From: Hyphomonas sp.
Lineage (GTDB): Bacteria > Pseudomonadota > Alphaproteobacteria > Caulobacterales > Hyphomonadaceae
Assembly (NCBI RefSeq): GCF_018402285.1
Contig: NZ_JAGYJH010000004.1
Location: 299,065 to 363,064 of the forward strand
Length of the DNA stretch: 64,000 bases
Reading direction: 5' to 3'
Shown: one piece after another, positions 27,303 to 36,440 of the stretch
Layout of the letters: each line of letters starts with the position of its first letter
Position numbering within the stretch: the first letter of the stretch is position 1
The notes under the pieces: generated by a model
What the model was told of the DNA's origin: nothing
Databases searched by the model: none
What the model saw: only the letters and a program-made list of their open reading frames with translations
Program-made: the position numbers and the translations under genes

Positions 27303-28799
27303 ATGCGCGAGGTGCACCATTTCATTGATGGTAAAAATGTAGCCGGCACTTCCGGCCGGTTTGGCGACATTTTTGATCCCAACACGGGCAAGGTTCAGGG
27401 CAGGGTGGCGCTGGCAAGCAAAGCCGAGCTGGGTTCTGCCGTGGACGCCGCCAGCGCGGCGCTGCCGGGCTGGGCGAGCACCAATCCGCAGCGCCGGGCG
27501 CGCGTGATGTTCGAGTTCAAGCGCCTGGTTGAAACCAATATGGACGAGCTGGCACACATGCTCTCATCCGAGCATGGCAAGGTGATTGCCGACTCCAGGG
27601 GCGACGTCCAGCGCGGCCTTGATGTCGTCGAGTTTGCATGTGGTATTCCCCACCTCCTCAAGGGTGAATACACCGAAGGCGCAGGCCCCGGCATTGACGT
27701 CTACTCCATGCGCCAGCCACTGGGCGTGTGCGCGGGCATCACGCCGTTTAACTTTCCTGCGATGATACCTTGCTGGATGGCGGCCGTGGCGATCGCGTGC
27801 GGCAATACCTTCATCCTGAAGCCGTCCGAAAAAGACCCGTCGGTGCCGATGCGTCTGGCCGAACTGATGATGGAAGCGGGCCTGCCCAAAGGCGTCATCA
27901 ATGTCGTCAATGGCGACAAGGAAGCGGTTGATGCGATCCTGACCCATCCCGACATAAAGGCGGTGAGCTTTGTCGGTTCATCCGACATCGCACAATATGT
28001 CTATTCAACCGGCACGGCGCACGGAAAGCGCGTGCAGGCAATGGGCGGCGCGAAAAACCACGGCATCATCCTGCCGGACGCCAATCTTGAGCAGGCGGTC
28101 AAGGATATTGTCGGCGCTGCGTATGGGTCAGCGGGCGAACGGTGCATGGCGCTGCCTGTCGCGGTAACGGTCGGCAAGAAGACGGGCGATGAATTCGTCG
28201 AGCGGATGATCGAAGCGGCGCGCGCTCTGAAGGTCGGGATCTCCACGGATGCTGATGCCCATTATGGCCCGGTTGTTTCGGCGGCCCACAAGGCGAAGGT
28301 CGAAAGCTATATCCAGATGGGCGTGGATGAAGGCGCCAGCCTGCTTCTCGACGGTCGTGGCTTGAAACTCCAGGGCAATGAAGGCGGCTATTTCATCGGC
28401 CCGAACCTGTTCGACAATGTCACCGCCTCGATGCAGTCCTACAAGGAAGAGATCTTTGGTCCGGTGTTGCAGGTGATGCGGGTAGAGACGCTGGAAGAGG
28501 CTGCAGCGCTTCCGTCAAACCATCAGTACGGAAATGGCTGCGCGATCTTCACGTCAAACGGGCGCGCCGCGCGCGAGTTTGCGGCGCAGGTGAATGTCGG
28601 CATGGTGGGCGTAAACGTGCCGATCCCGGTGCCGGTGGCCTATCACACCTTCGGTGGCTGGAAGCGGTCGGCTTTCGGCGACACCAACCAGCATGGACCC
28701 GAAGGCGTGCGCTTCTGGACCAAGATCAAGACAATCACGCAGCGCTGGCCCGAGGGCGACATCGGCGATCAGGCGTTCGTCATTCCGACAATGGGGTAA
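27303..28799 (+). CDS. mmsA: Methylmalonate-semialdehyde dehydrogenase (CoA-acylating)
   Basis: A 498-aa protein from the ATG at 27303, with CAGGAGA 9-15 bp upstream. The open frame before it is not family-like. The aldehyde dehydrogenase fold shows NAD-binding VSFVGSSDIAQYVYSTG, AKNHGIILPDA and the catalytic Cys in AGERCMALPVAV, which is typical for the CoA-dependent MMSDH group. It converts methylmalonate semialdehyde to propionyl-CoA in valine catabolism and also handles malonate semialdehyde. It is the first gene of a five-gene operon, with the crotonase 6 bp downstream. Confidence 0.94.
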   Translation: MREVHHFIDGKNVAGTSGRFGDIFDPNTGKVQGRVALASKAELGSAVDAASAALPGWASTNPQRRARVMFEFKRLVETNMDELAHMLSSEHGKVIADSRGDVQRGLDVVEFACGIPHLLKGEYTEGAGPGIDVYSMRQPLGVCAGITPFNFPAMIPCWMAAVAIACGNTFILKPSEKDPSVPMRLAELMMEAGLPKGVINVVNGDKEAVDAILTHPDIKAVSFVGSSDIAQYVYSTGTAHGKRVQAMGGAKNHGIILPDANLEQAVKDIVGAAYGSAGERCMALPVAVTVGKKTGDEFVERMIEAARALKVGISTDADAHYGPVVSAAHKAKVESYIQMGVDEGASLLLDGRGLKLQGNEGGYFIGPNLFDNVTASMQSYKEEIFGPVLQVMRVETLEEAAALPSNHQYGNGCAIFTSNGRAAREFAAQVNVGMVGVNVPIPVPVAYHTFGGWKRSAFGDTNQHGPEGVRFWTKIKTITQRWPEGDIGDQAFVIPTMG

Positions 28800-28805
28800 A
28801 CCGAC

Positions 28806-29582
28806 ATGAGTGACTACAAGACGATTCAGTTTGAACAGAAGGGCAGGGTAGCCGTCGTTACCCTTAACCGCCCTGATGCACTCAATGCGTTAAATGCTGA
28901 AGTCATGCGGGAAGTCGTAGATTGCTTCGCGGCGATCGACCGCAACAGGGACATCGCCGTCAGTGTTCTGACGGGCGCGGGCCGGGCCTTCGCTGCGGGG
29001 GCAGACATCAAGGAAATGCAGCCGCAGTCTTTCTCGGATATGTATGTGGAAGACTACTTCGCCGGATGGGACCGGTTCGCGGCCTCCCGCAAGCCGGTGA
29101 TTGCTGCGGTCAACGGGTTTGCGCTTGGTGGCGGCTGCGAACTCGCCTTGATGTGCGACCTGATCATCGCGTCGGACAAGGCCAAGTTTGGTCAGCCTGA
29201 AATCAAGCTCGGCGTTACGCCCGGCATGGGCGGCTCCATTCGCCTGACCAAGGCTGTCGGCAAGGCCAGGGCGATGGACCTCGTCCTCACCGGGCGCATG
29301 ATCGACGCTGTGGAAGCCGACCGTATCGGTCTTGTTTCCCGCATTGTACCGCATGATACGCTGATGGATGTTGCCATGGCGGCTGCTGAGGAGATTGCTG
29401 CGTTCTCCATACCGTCCCTGATGGCTGCAAAGGAGATGGTCGCCCGGGCACTTGAACTTCCGACCACAGAAGGCGTGAAGTTCGAGCGGCGCCTGTTCCA
29501 GGGCCTTTTCGGCACGGCCGATCAGAAAGAAGGCATGAGCGCATTCAGTGAAAAGCGCGCTGCCAGGTTTGAAGACAAGTAG
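28806..29582 (+). CDS. Enoyl-CoA hydratase (crotonase family)
   Basis: A 258-aa protein. The oxyanion-hole motifs are FAAGADIKEM and GFALGGGCELALMCD. Two catalytic Glu residues lie at the expected places: one in GQPEIKLGVTPGMGGS and one near the start of helix 3 in GGCELAL. This is the classic short-chain enoyl-CoA hydratase (ECHS1/PaaF-like). In this operon it most likely hydrates methacrylyl-CoA to 3-hydroxyisobutyryl-CoA. It lies between mmsA and mmsB with short gaps (6 bp, 27 bp). Confidence 0.92.
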   Translation: MSDYKTIQFEQKGRVAVVTLNRPDALNALNAEVMREVVDCFAAIDRNRDIAVSVLTGAGRAFAAGADIKEMQPQSFSDMYVEDYFAGWDRFAASRKPVIAAVNGFALGGGCELALMCDLIIASDKAKFGQPEIKLGVTPGMGGSIRLTKAVGKARAMDLVLTGRMIDAVEADRIGLVSRIVPHDTLMDVAMAAAEEIAAFSIPSLMAAKEMVARALELPTTEGVKFERRLFQGLFGTADQKEGMSAFSEKRAARFEDK

Positions 29583-29609
29583 GCCAGCGGGGTCTCCGGA
29601 GGAAAAGTC

Positions 29610-30500
29610 ATGGCAAAAATTGCCTTTATCGGCCTTGGAAACATGGGAGGCGGAATGTGCGCCAACCTTGTCAAGGCACACCATGACGTCGCAGCGTTTG
29701 ATCTCAACGCGGAGGCAGTGGCATCGGCTGAAGCGCTTGGAGCGCGCGCGGCAGAATCAATTGCCGATGCTGTAAATGGCGTCGATGTCGTCATCACAAT
29801 GCTGCCGGCCGGCAAACACGTTCTCAGCGTTTATTTTGGCCCCGAAGGCGTTACGGCACATGCGCCTCAGGGTATCCTGCTGATCGATTGTTCGACGATC
29901 GCTGTCACTGACGCGAGAGACGCGCATGAGAAGGCCGAAGCGGCTGGTTTCATGATGGTCGACGCGCCTGTGTCCGGCGGCGTGGCGGCCGCTGAAGCGG
30001 GCACGCTGACGTTCATGGCCGGGGGCAGGGAAGTCGCCTATTCCCTGGCTGAGCCAGTCCTGAAAGGCATGGGCAAGAACATCTTCCATGCCGGCGGGGC
30101 AGGCAATGGTCAGGCGGCCAAGATCGCCAACAATATGTTGCTCGGCATTTCGATGATCGGCACGTGCGAAGCGTTCAACCTCGCTGAAAAGCTCGGCCTT
30201 GACGCAGAAACCTTCTTCAGGATTTCATCGGTTTCGTCAGGCCAATGCTGGTCCATGACGAGCTATTGCCCCGCGCCGGGGCCTGTGCCCACTTCTCCCG
30301 CCAATCGCGACTACAGGCCGGGTTTTGCGGTCGCCATGATGCTTAAGGATCTCCACCTGGCGGCAAACGCCGCGAGGCAAGCAGGCGCTGACATCCGCCT
30401 CGGCAGAATGGCCGAGGACATCTACGAAAACCTCTCAGAGCGCGGGTTTGACGGCCTTGATTTCTCCGGCGTCATGAAAGACCTCAAGGGAGAGCTTTGA
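29610..30500 (+). CDS. mmsB: 3-hydroxyisobutyrate dehydrogenase
   Basis: A 296-aa protein. The N-terminal Rossmann motif is IGLGNMGGGMCANLVKAH. The substrate-binding signature is DAPVSGGVAAAEAGTLTFMAGG, and the catalytic Lys is in GNGQAAKIANNMLLG. It oxidises 3-hydroxyisobutyrate to methylmalonate semialdehyde with NAD, feeding MmsA. A GGAGGAAAAG precedes the ATG. Its position between a crotonase and the TIGR03084 gene fits a complete lower valine pathway apart from the hydrolase step. Confidence 0.95.
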   Translation: MAKIAFIGLGNMGGGMCANLVKAHHDVAAFDLNAEAVASAEALGARAAESIADAVNGVDVVITMLPAGKHVLSVYFGPEGVTAHAPQGILLIDCSTIAVTDARDAHEKAEAAGFMMVDAPVSGGVAAAEAGTLTFMAGGREVAYSLAEPVLKGMGKNIFHAGGAGNGQAAKIANNMLLGISMIGTCEAFNLAEKLGLDAETFFRISSVSSGQCWSMTSYCPAPGPVPTSPANRDYRPGFAVAMMLKDLHLAANAARQAGADIRLGRMAEDIYENLSERGFDGLDFSGVMKDLKGEL

Positions 30501-30503
30501 TCC

Positions 30504-31304
30504 ATGCAGCAAGCCGCAGACTTCCGGGCAGAAAGCCGTGCCCTGCATGGCCTCGTTTCCGGCACCGCGCCGATCCGGTATCGGGAGCCCACCCAGTTCA
30601 AAGGGTGGGGCATTCATGACGTACTTCAGCACCTGCATTTCTGGAACCGGATGGCCTATCTACAGCTGGCGGATGAAGATGAACTGGTTCATCACCTGAC
30701 GACGATGGCCAAGTCCGGCCAGTCCATGCGTGAGTACGAGAATGAAGCGCTCTGCGGACTCGATGGCTGCGCGCTCGTGGCGGAGTGGGAAAAGCAGTTT
30801 GAGGAAACCGCAGACCGGTTTGCCGTCGCTGACCCCAAAGCGCGGCTTAAATGGGCCGGGCCGGACATGAGCGCGCGCTCGTCCATTACGGCGCGGCTGA
30901 TGGAAACCTGGGCCCATGGCCAGGAAGTGTATGATCATCTGGGTGTCGTCAGGCAGAACGAAGACCGTATCGGCAACATCGTCATGCTGGGGATCAACAC
31001 TTTCGGGTGGACCTATGCAACACGCCGGGAGATGCCTCCCGGTGACATGCCCCATATTGTCTTGACGGCGCCTTCCGGTGCGATCTGGACATATGGAAAC
31101 CCAAGCGAGGCTGAGCGTATTGAAGGCAAGGCGGAAGAGTTCTGTCAGGTCGTCACGCAGACCCGCAATATTCATGACACCTCGCTCGAGGTGACCGGGC
31201 CGGTCGCTGCAGACTGGATGTCAAAGGCGCAGTGTTTTGCCGGCCCGCCGGCGGCGCCACCTGAACCGGGCAGCCGTCACACCGCCAAAATCCCTCAAAA
31301 CTGA
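30504..31304 (+). CDS. TIGR03084 family protein (DinB/maleylpyruvate-isomerase-like fold)
   Basis: A 266-aa protein. The helical N-terminal domain has metal-ligand-like His residues: FKGWGIHDVLQHLHFWN and RLMETWAHGQEVYDHLG. These match the DinB-type mycothiol/maleylpyruvate isomerase fold of the TIGR03084 family. A small C-terminal SCP-2-like domain starts near residue 170. No enzymatic role is established. It starts 3 bp after mmsB and is therefore part of the branched-chain operon. A role in a thioester or isomerase step is a guess from context only. Confidence 0.83.
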   Translation: MQQAADFRAESRALHGLVSGTAPIRYREPTQFKGWGIHDVLQHLHFWNRMAYLQLADEDELVHHLTTMAKSGQSMREYENEALCGLDGCALVAEWEKQFEETADRFAVADPKARLKWAGPDMSARSSITARLMETWAHGQEVYDHLGVVRQNEDRIGNIVMLGINTFGWTYATRREMPPGDMPHIVLTAPSGAIWTYGNPSEAERIEGKAEEFCQVVTQTRNIHDTSLEVTGPVAADWMSKAQCFAGPPAAPPEPGSRHTAKIPQN

Positions 31305-31330
31305 CACCGCCAAGACCAAAGGAAACGCCG

Positions 31331-32128
31331 ATGTCCATTCTGCTCCTCGAGAAACACGGCCCGATCGCCGTGATGACGCTCAACCGCCCGGAAATGATGA
31401 ACGCCCTTGGGCAGGAAGGCGATGGGCCGGCTGTAGCGGCGGTGTGTGCAGAGATAGCCGCTGATCCGCAGATCCGCTGCGCGATCCTCACCGGCGCAGG
31501 CCGGGCATTCTCCGCTGGCGGTGACGTCAAGGCGATGAAGGAAAAGACAGGCGCTTTTGGCGGAAGCCCGGCCGATATCCGGGAAGGATATCGCCGCAAC
31601 ATCCACATGATCGTCCGCTCGCTGTACAATATGGAGACGCCCCTGATCTCAGCGATCAATGGCGCGGCGATTGGCCTTGGCTGCGATGTTGCCTGCATGG
31701 CCGACATTCGCATCGCTTCTGAAACCGCAAAGATGGGTGTTACGTTCCTGAAGCTCGGTCTGATCCCGGGAGATGGCGGCGCATGGCTGCTGCCGCGTCT
31801 GATCGGGTCTTCCCGCGCCGCAGAGCTTCTGTTTACCGGTGATGTGATCGACGCAAAGACCGCCGCAGAATGGGGCCTCGTCAGCAAGGTTGTGCCTGCT
31901 GACAAGCTGATGGACGAGGCGATGGCAATGGCGAACAGGATAGCCGGTCAGCCGCCGCAGGCCCTGCGCCTTGCCAAGACGCTTATGCGGCACGGAACGA
32001 ACGCATCCTATGACACGATCATGGAGCTTTCGGCGGCGTCTCAGGCCCTGATGCACGAGACAGATGATCATATCGAAGGCGTGAACGCCATCCTCGAGAA
32101 GCGAACGCCGGTATTCAAAGGAAGCTGA
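31331..32128 (+). CDS. Crotonase/enoyl-CoA hydratase family protein
   Basis: A 265-aa protein. The oxyanion-hole motifs are FSAGGDVKAMKEK and AINGAAIGLGCDVACMADIR. The first catalytic Glu position is replaced by Asp in GLGCDVAC; the second region is LGLIPGDGGAWLLPR. This differs from the paralogue at 28806 and suggests another crotonase reaction. Candidates are isomerisation or 3-hydroxyisobutyryl-CoA hydrolysis, the one step not otherwise covered in the operon. It is the last gene before a strong terminator. Confidence 0.87.
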   Translation: MSILLLEKHGPIAVMTLNRPEMMNALGQEGDGPAVAAVCAEIAADPQIRCAILTGAGRAFSAGGDVKAMKEKTGAFGGSPADIREGYRRNIHMIVRSLYNMETPLISAINGAAIGLGCDVACMADIRIASETAKMGVTFLKLGLIPGDGGAWLLPRLIGSSRAAELLFTGDVIDAKTAAEWGLVSKVVPADKLMDEAMAMANRIAGQPPQALRLAKTLMRHGTNASYDTIMELSAASQALMHETDDHIEGVNAILEKRTPVFKGS

Positions 32129-32155
32129 GGCTTCCGCTTCTGAGGCTGGAGAAGC

Positions 32156-32183
32156 AAGGGCGCGAGGAAACTCGCGCCCTTTT
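32156..32183 (+). terminator. Intrinsic terminator between convergent operons
   Basis: AAGGGCGCGAG, loop GAAA, CTCGCGCCCTT, then TTC: an 11-bp perfect stem with a GNRA-like tetraloop and a T4 run. It lies 28 bp after the last crotonase stop and 8 bp before the end of the convergent CoA-transferase gene. It may work in both directions. Confidence 0.9.
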
Positions 32184-32190
32184 CATATCA

Positions 32191-33390
32191 TCAGAATACA
32201 ACGCCGGACTTGTAGAAGTCCTCGATCGCAGCCTCGTCATGGCCGAGTGACGCCAGAACATGCCGGGTGTGTTCTCCAGGGCCAGGGGAGGGACCTTTCG
32301 GACCATCATCTGCCCCCGGAAAACGGACAGGGGAGGCGGGGGAGGCATAACTCGTCCCGTCGCCCTTGGAGCTCGGCGTCTGAACAATAGCGCCAGCGGC
32401 GTGGGCCTGGGGATCCCTGGCCACATCCGCGAGCGTTTGCACCGGCGCCCACGCAATCGACTCAGCGTCCAGACGCTTGGCCAGATCTGCCATGTCGTAA
32501 GCCCCGAAACCGGCATCGAGAATGTTCACCACCTCGGCATTGTTTGCACGGCGACCCTTGGCATTGTTGAAGCGGGGATCTGTTGCAAGGTCTGGCCGGT
32601 TGACGACGCGGCAGAGAGGCGCCCAATCCGTTTCACCCTGGCGTGCCACGATGCAGAACCACTTTCCGTCCTTGCTCTGATAAAAGTTCGAGATCGGGAC
32701 ATTCTGTTCATGACGGCCCTTGGTCGACGCCACGCGGCCGAAGAAGAGCTGAATCGCAAGGTCTGAGCCCATTGTGTAGAGGCCAGTGCGGAAGAGCGAA
32801 GCTTCGACGAGACGGCCCGTGCCTGTACGTTGTGCCTCCACAAGCGCCGCGCAGATGCCCGCAGCGGCTGCAATCGAGGTTGTGTGATCCCCAAATGCCG
32901 TGCGCAAGGGGAAGGGTTCCCCGCCTTTGGGAATGGTCAGATTGGCCACGCCCGTGCGGCTCCAGAAACTGGCGATGTCAAACCCCGGGCGGTCAGCATC
33001 TTCGCCCTGAAGGCCGTAGCCGGAGAGGGAGCAATAGACGAGCTTCTGATTGATTTCCTTCAGGGAGTCATAATCGAGGCCGGACCGCGAAAGTCCGCCT
33101 GGACGAACATTCGTAAGAAAGACATCAGCATCCTTCACCAGCTCGCGGATCAGTGCCTGACCTTCAGGCTTGCTGGTGTCGATGATGATCGACTGTTTGC
33201 CGCGATTGTCGAAATCGAATACGGGATTGTCCGGATAGTCGGTGCCGATGGTGCGGAAAAACAGCCGGATCGGATCGCCGCCCGGCGGCTCAATCTTTAC
33301 GACATCGGCGCCCCAGTCCCGAAGAATGCAGCCCGCACCCGGAGCGGCCATGTAAGTTGCGTATTCGACGACGCGGATGCCTTCGAGCAT
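32191..33390 (-). CDS. CaiB/BaiF family (class III) CoA-transferase
   Basis: A 399-aa protein with ATG at 33390 after GGAG. The fold is shown by GIRVVEYATYMAAPGAGCILRDWGADVVKIE (about residues 4-35), IDTSKPEGQALIRELVKDADVF and the catalytic Asp in DRPGFDIASFWSRTG, the usual class III position (about residue 165). It moves CoA between carboxylic acids through an aspartyl thioester. The substrates are unknown. It converges with the valine operon and could supply or remove CoA for related acids. It is transcribed away from the coiled-coil gene on the same strand. Confidence 0.9.
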   Translation of the reverse strand: MLEGIRVVEYATYMAAPGAGCILRDWGADVVKIEPPGGDPIRLFFRTIGTDYPDNPVFDFDNRGKQSIIIDTSKPEGQALIRELVKDADVFLTNVRPGGLSRSGLDYDSLKEINQKLVYCSLSGYGLQGEDADRPGFDIASFWSRTGVANLTIPKGGEPFPLRTAFGDHTTSIAAAAGICAALVEAQRTGTGRLVEASLFRTGLYTMGSDLAIQLFFGRVASTKGRHEQNVPISNFYQSKDGKWFCIVARQGETDWAPLCRVVNRPDLATDPRFNNAKGRRANNAEVVNILDAGFGAYDMADLAKRLDAESIAWAPVQTLADVARDPQAHAAGAIVQTPSSKGDGTSYASPASPVRFPGADDGPKGPSPGPGEHTRHVLASLGHDEAAIEDFYKSGVVF

Positions 33391-33490
33391 GTGTCATTCT
33401 CCATGTGGGCAGGTGGCCAACATGCCTGCCTGTCTGGTGTCAGATTAGGCGTCTCTGCCCCGGCCCGCCAACCCGTTCCGCAGGGGCAGA

Positions 33491-35221
33491 TCAATCACTC
33501 TCCGGGCGCTGCGCAGCACCGGGCAGTTCCCAAAGGGCCCTGGCCTGGCCAACCCAGTCATCACGCTGGATCCGGCCTTTGAAGTGGAGGAGTTTTTCAT
33601 CGACATAGTCGATGTCCTCATCGCTCCATTCGGCGATCTGCCAGAAGTAGAACACACCAACATCGTGCAGGAGTTCGGTGAGGATCGGCCCGACGCCGAC
33701 GATCCGGGCGAGGTCATCGCCTTCGCCGAACGCGGCGTGTGTCAGAAGGTTTGCCTGATCATCGGGCCGGCGCGCCTTGGCGATGGCTTCGGCCTTCCTG
33801 GCAACCTGCGCTTGGGTTTCAAGAGCTGGCAAGGAGCGGGTTGTGCGCGCGGCGGAGCGGGCTTCATGGTTTGCCGCCTCCGCGCGGGCGCGCGGGCCTT
33901 CATGGTCAGCATTTCCTCTTGAAACATCACCGCGCCCACGGAGCATGTGGTGGAGGGCGGTGATGCCATACTCGATGGAGGTGAGCCGGTCTTCCAGCGC
34001 CGTCAGATCTTCTCGCGTGACTTCCGTGGAGGGAGGGTTCTGGACGGCGTCCTGAAGGGAGATCAGACGCCGTTCAATCGTCTCCAGCCGCGTCTGGCCG
34101 CGTAACTCGTTGCGGATCGTGCTGACGGACGTGTCCAGTGACGCGAGCTGCGCAAACAGAGGCTCAAGGTCAGGTCCCCGGCGGGAGGCGACTACATCAA
34201 GATCGGATTCTATCCCGGCCAGGGTGGCGATCAGGGCGTCATTGAGCGGGGTGGCAGCAGAGATGGACTCCTGGACGAGCGCGAAGCGATCCATCAGCGA
34301 AGCATCAATATCTGCAAGCCGGTGGTAGATCGGATCGAGGTCCGGGGCTTGGGGTATCTCGAGACGGTTGAGTGCCGCACTGACGGTCGCGACATCGCCC
34401 GAAACCCGGGCGATGTCGGAGGAGACCGTGGTGATGCCTCCAGACATGGTTTCGAGTTCCGCATTGATGAGGGAAACGTCCGTAGCGAGCGCCGCAAAGG
34501 CTTCCTTCTGGTCTTGCGTCTCGAGGAGTTCCTCAAGTTTGGAAAGGCGGGTTTCGATTGGCCGGAGATCGACTTCAGGCGGCTGCAGTTCTGACAGGGT
34601 AAGATCAAGACGGGCCAGACCGCTATGGACCGGGCCGAGGTCTACGTCCGGAACTTTGAAGTTTGCAATGCGGTCTTCAAGCGCACCAATACGCTCCTGC
34701 AGGGGGGACAGATCGGGCTTGCTTGCGGTGACCGTGTCTGCGAGCGAGGCAACCCGGGCATGGACGGTCTCAATGTCGGGCATCTGAATGCTCTCGACCC
34801 GTTCGGTCACATCCTTCAGGGATTGGGTGATGCCTTCCAGATGGATGCTTCTCAGGGATGCAATCGAGGCCGAAATTGTCGAGACAGCCTGCTCGATCGA
34901 GCCGATGCGCTCCTTGAGGAGACCAGCATCGGGATCGGGCGCCGCAACATGCGCCTCAAGGCGCTCCAGTCGGTCCTGAAGGGGCTGGAAATCAGGTTGG
35001 GGCGGCTTGTAGCCGGCGAGCGCCGTCGCCAGACTCGCATCCACATCTGTGGCTTTCAGAGCCCGCCCTTCGGCGATGGCGGTTTCCACCTGGCGTGTGA
35101 GTTCGGCATGAGTTTCGGTGACATCTACGAACCGCCGGCGAAGCCACCACCAGGCAAGCGCGGCCCCAAGTGCAGCAGCGATGCACATGAAGAAGAAGAT
35201 CTGAAGAATCAGGAACCACAT
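33491..35221 (-). CDS. Membrane-anchored coiled-coil protein with C-terminal helix-hairpin-helix domain
   Basis: A 576-aa protein. An N-terminal membrane segment (MWFLILQIFFFMCIAAALGAALAWWWLRR, about residues 1-27) is followed by a long region of repeated units of the form PDxxPLxxRxxxLE (about residues 75-410), probably a coiled coil or filament. A flexible Ala/Arg/Glu stretch follows. The C-terminus (LTHAAFGEGDDLARIVGVGPILTELLHDVG then FYFWQIAEWSDEDIDYVDEKL) is a helix-hairpin-helix domain found at the ends of many bacterial membrane proteins. The function is unknown. It lies 46 bp downstream of the OmpA-type gene, same strand, so the two are probably an operon. Confidence 0.8.
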   Translation of the reverse strand: MWFLILQIFFFMCIAAALGAALAWWWLRRRFVDVTETHAELTRQVETAIAEGRALKATDVDASLATALAGYKPPQPDFQPLQDRLERLEAHVAAPDPDAGLLKERIGSIEQAVSTISASIASLRSIHLEGITQSLKDVTERVESIQMPDIETVHARVASLADTVTASKPDLSPLQERIGALEDRIANFKVPDVDLGPVHSGLARLDLTLSELQPPEVDLRPIETRLSKLEELLETQDQKEAFAALATDVSLINAELETMSGGITTVSSDIARVSGDVATVSAALNRLEIPQAPDLDPIYHRLADIDASLMDRFALVQESISAATPLNDALIATLAGIESDLDVVASRRGPDLEPLFAQLASLDTSVSTIRNELRGQTRLETIERRLISLQDAVQNPPSTEVTREDLTALEDRLTSIEYGITALHHMLRGRGDVSRGNADHEGPRARAEAANHEARSAARTTRSLPALETQAQVARKAEAIAKARRPDDQANLLTHAAFGEGDDLARIVGVGPILTELLHDVGVFYFWQIAEWSDEDIDYVDEKLLHFKGRIQRDDWVGQARALWELPGAAQRPESD

Positions 35222-35267
35222 GGACGATCTCCGCCAGTCGGGGCGCTAGGGGTGAGCAGGCGGGGGG

Positions 35268-36440
35268 TCATTCGCCGGGCCTGACGATACGAATTTCTAT
35301 GCGGCGATTGCGGGCGCGGCCGTCTTCAGTCGCGTTATCTTCAATGGGCCGGCTTTGTCCGAGGCCGGCAGCCACGAGGCGGTCTGCAGCGACGCCGCGC
35401 TCTATCATGGCGGCGCGGACGGCTTGTGCCCGGCGCAGGCTTAACTGGTCATTGAAGGCCGGGTTGCCTGTGTCGTCGGTATGACCTTCCACCCGCAGCG
35501 TTCCCGGGCAATCGCTGGCCGCTCTTGCGGCAAGATCAAGCACAGGCCCGCTGGCCACATTCAGGACGACGCTACCGGGCGCGAATTCTATCCGGGCCGC
35601 TTCCAGGAGGCGCGAGAGGTCTTCCTCGCAGCTGGCAACGGCTTTCCGGGGCAGGATTTCGATCTTGCCGAAAGCGCCAAGTGGAAGGCCTGCATTGGCA
35701 GCGGTGCGGATCGTATCAACTTTCTCGTCGTCTGCTTCGCAGCGGAGGCTGAAGGTTCTCTCGGTGAAGGTCGCTGTGCCGGAACTGCACTGGGCGAGCG
35801 TGTCGACGCCGCGATTGGCGACGTCTTCGAAGCCGACAGGCCCGTCACCGCCGGTAACCTCAAGGCTGTTGATGACATCGAGAAGGTGATCGTCCGATTT
35901 GAGAGCTTCTGCTCTGGTGCCCAGATCGGTCTTCAGCGCTTCTGAGGGCACTTTGCCGTTGAGGGTCAGGGTGCCAGCCGTGAGGCGGAAGAGGAATTCC
36001 GGGTCTGCGCCACCACCCGGCGTGGCGGTGATCGAATTGGCCTGGGCGGGCGTTGTGGCGCCAAAGTTTGTGGTCACGCGGGTGACGGGGCGGGCATTCC
36101 CGAGCCATGTTGGCGCAGAGGCGTTTCTGACGGCCGCAACCGCGCGGGCGCCGGCCTCGGGCGAAGGGGGCGAGCCTTCCAGGCGGATCCATTGGCCGGA
36201 GGCTTCCGCGCGGGCCCAGCTTTCACCGGACTCTGCCAGGGCACGTTCGGCGGCGGCAAGCGCTGTGCCCTGAACGGTGGTCTGGGCGATGACGGTCCAG
36301 CCAAGAAGGAGAAGGGCAGCGAGGCCGGCGATGGGCACGAGACCATAGGGCAGAAAGGGCAAAGCGGCTCCGTCGGCCCGGCGATATCGCCTTGCCGTGG
36401 AGACACTGCTGCTGCCTGACTGCACGGAGTCGACCGCCAT
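35268..36440 (-). CDS. OmpA-domain membrane protein with BON-like region
   Basis: A 390-aa protein. One transmembrane segment lies at about residues 33-52 (LVPIAGLAALLLLGWTVIA). A periplasmic region of two BON-like stretches covers about residues 65-235. The peptidoglycan-binding OmpA/MotB domain covers about residues 270-390: IEFAPGSVVLNVAS, LRVEGHTDDTGNPAFNDQLSLRRAQAVR and DGRARNRRIEIRIV. The architecture (inner-membrane anchor, BON pair, OmpA domain) recalls ArfA of mycobacteria. It probably ties the inner membrane to the wall. AGAGG precedes the ATG at 36440. Confidence 0.87.
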   Translation of the reverse strand: MAVDSVQSGSSSVSTARRYRRADGAALPFLPYGLVPIAGLAALLLLGWTVIAQTTVQGTALAAAERALAESGESWARAEASGQWIRLEGSPPSPEAGARAVAAVRNASAPTWLGNARPVTRVTTNFGATTPAQANSITATPGGGADPEFLFRLTAGTLTLNGKVPSEALKTDLGTRAEALKSDDHLLDVINSLEVTGGDGPVGFEDVANRGVDTLAQCSSGTATFTERTFSLRCEADDEKVDTIRTAANAGLPLGAFGKIEILPRKAVASCEEDLSRLLEAARIEFAPGSVVLNVASGPVLDLAARAASDCPGTLRVEGHTDDTGNPAFNDQLSLRRAQAVRAAMIERGVAADRLVAAGLGQSRPIEDNATEDGRARNRRIEIRIVRPGE

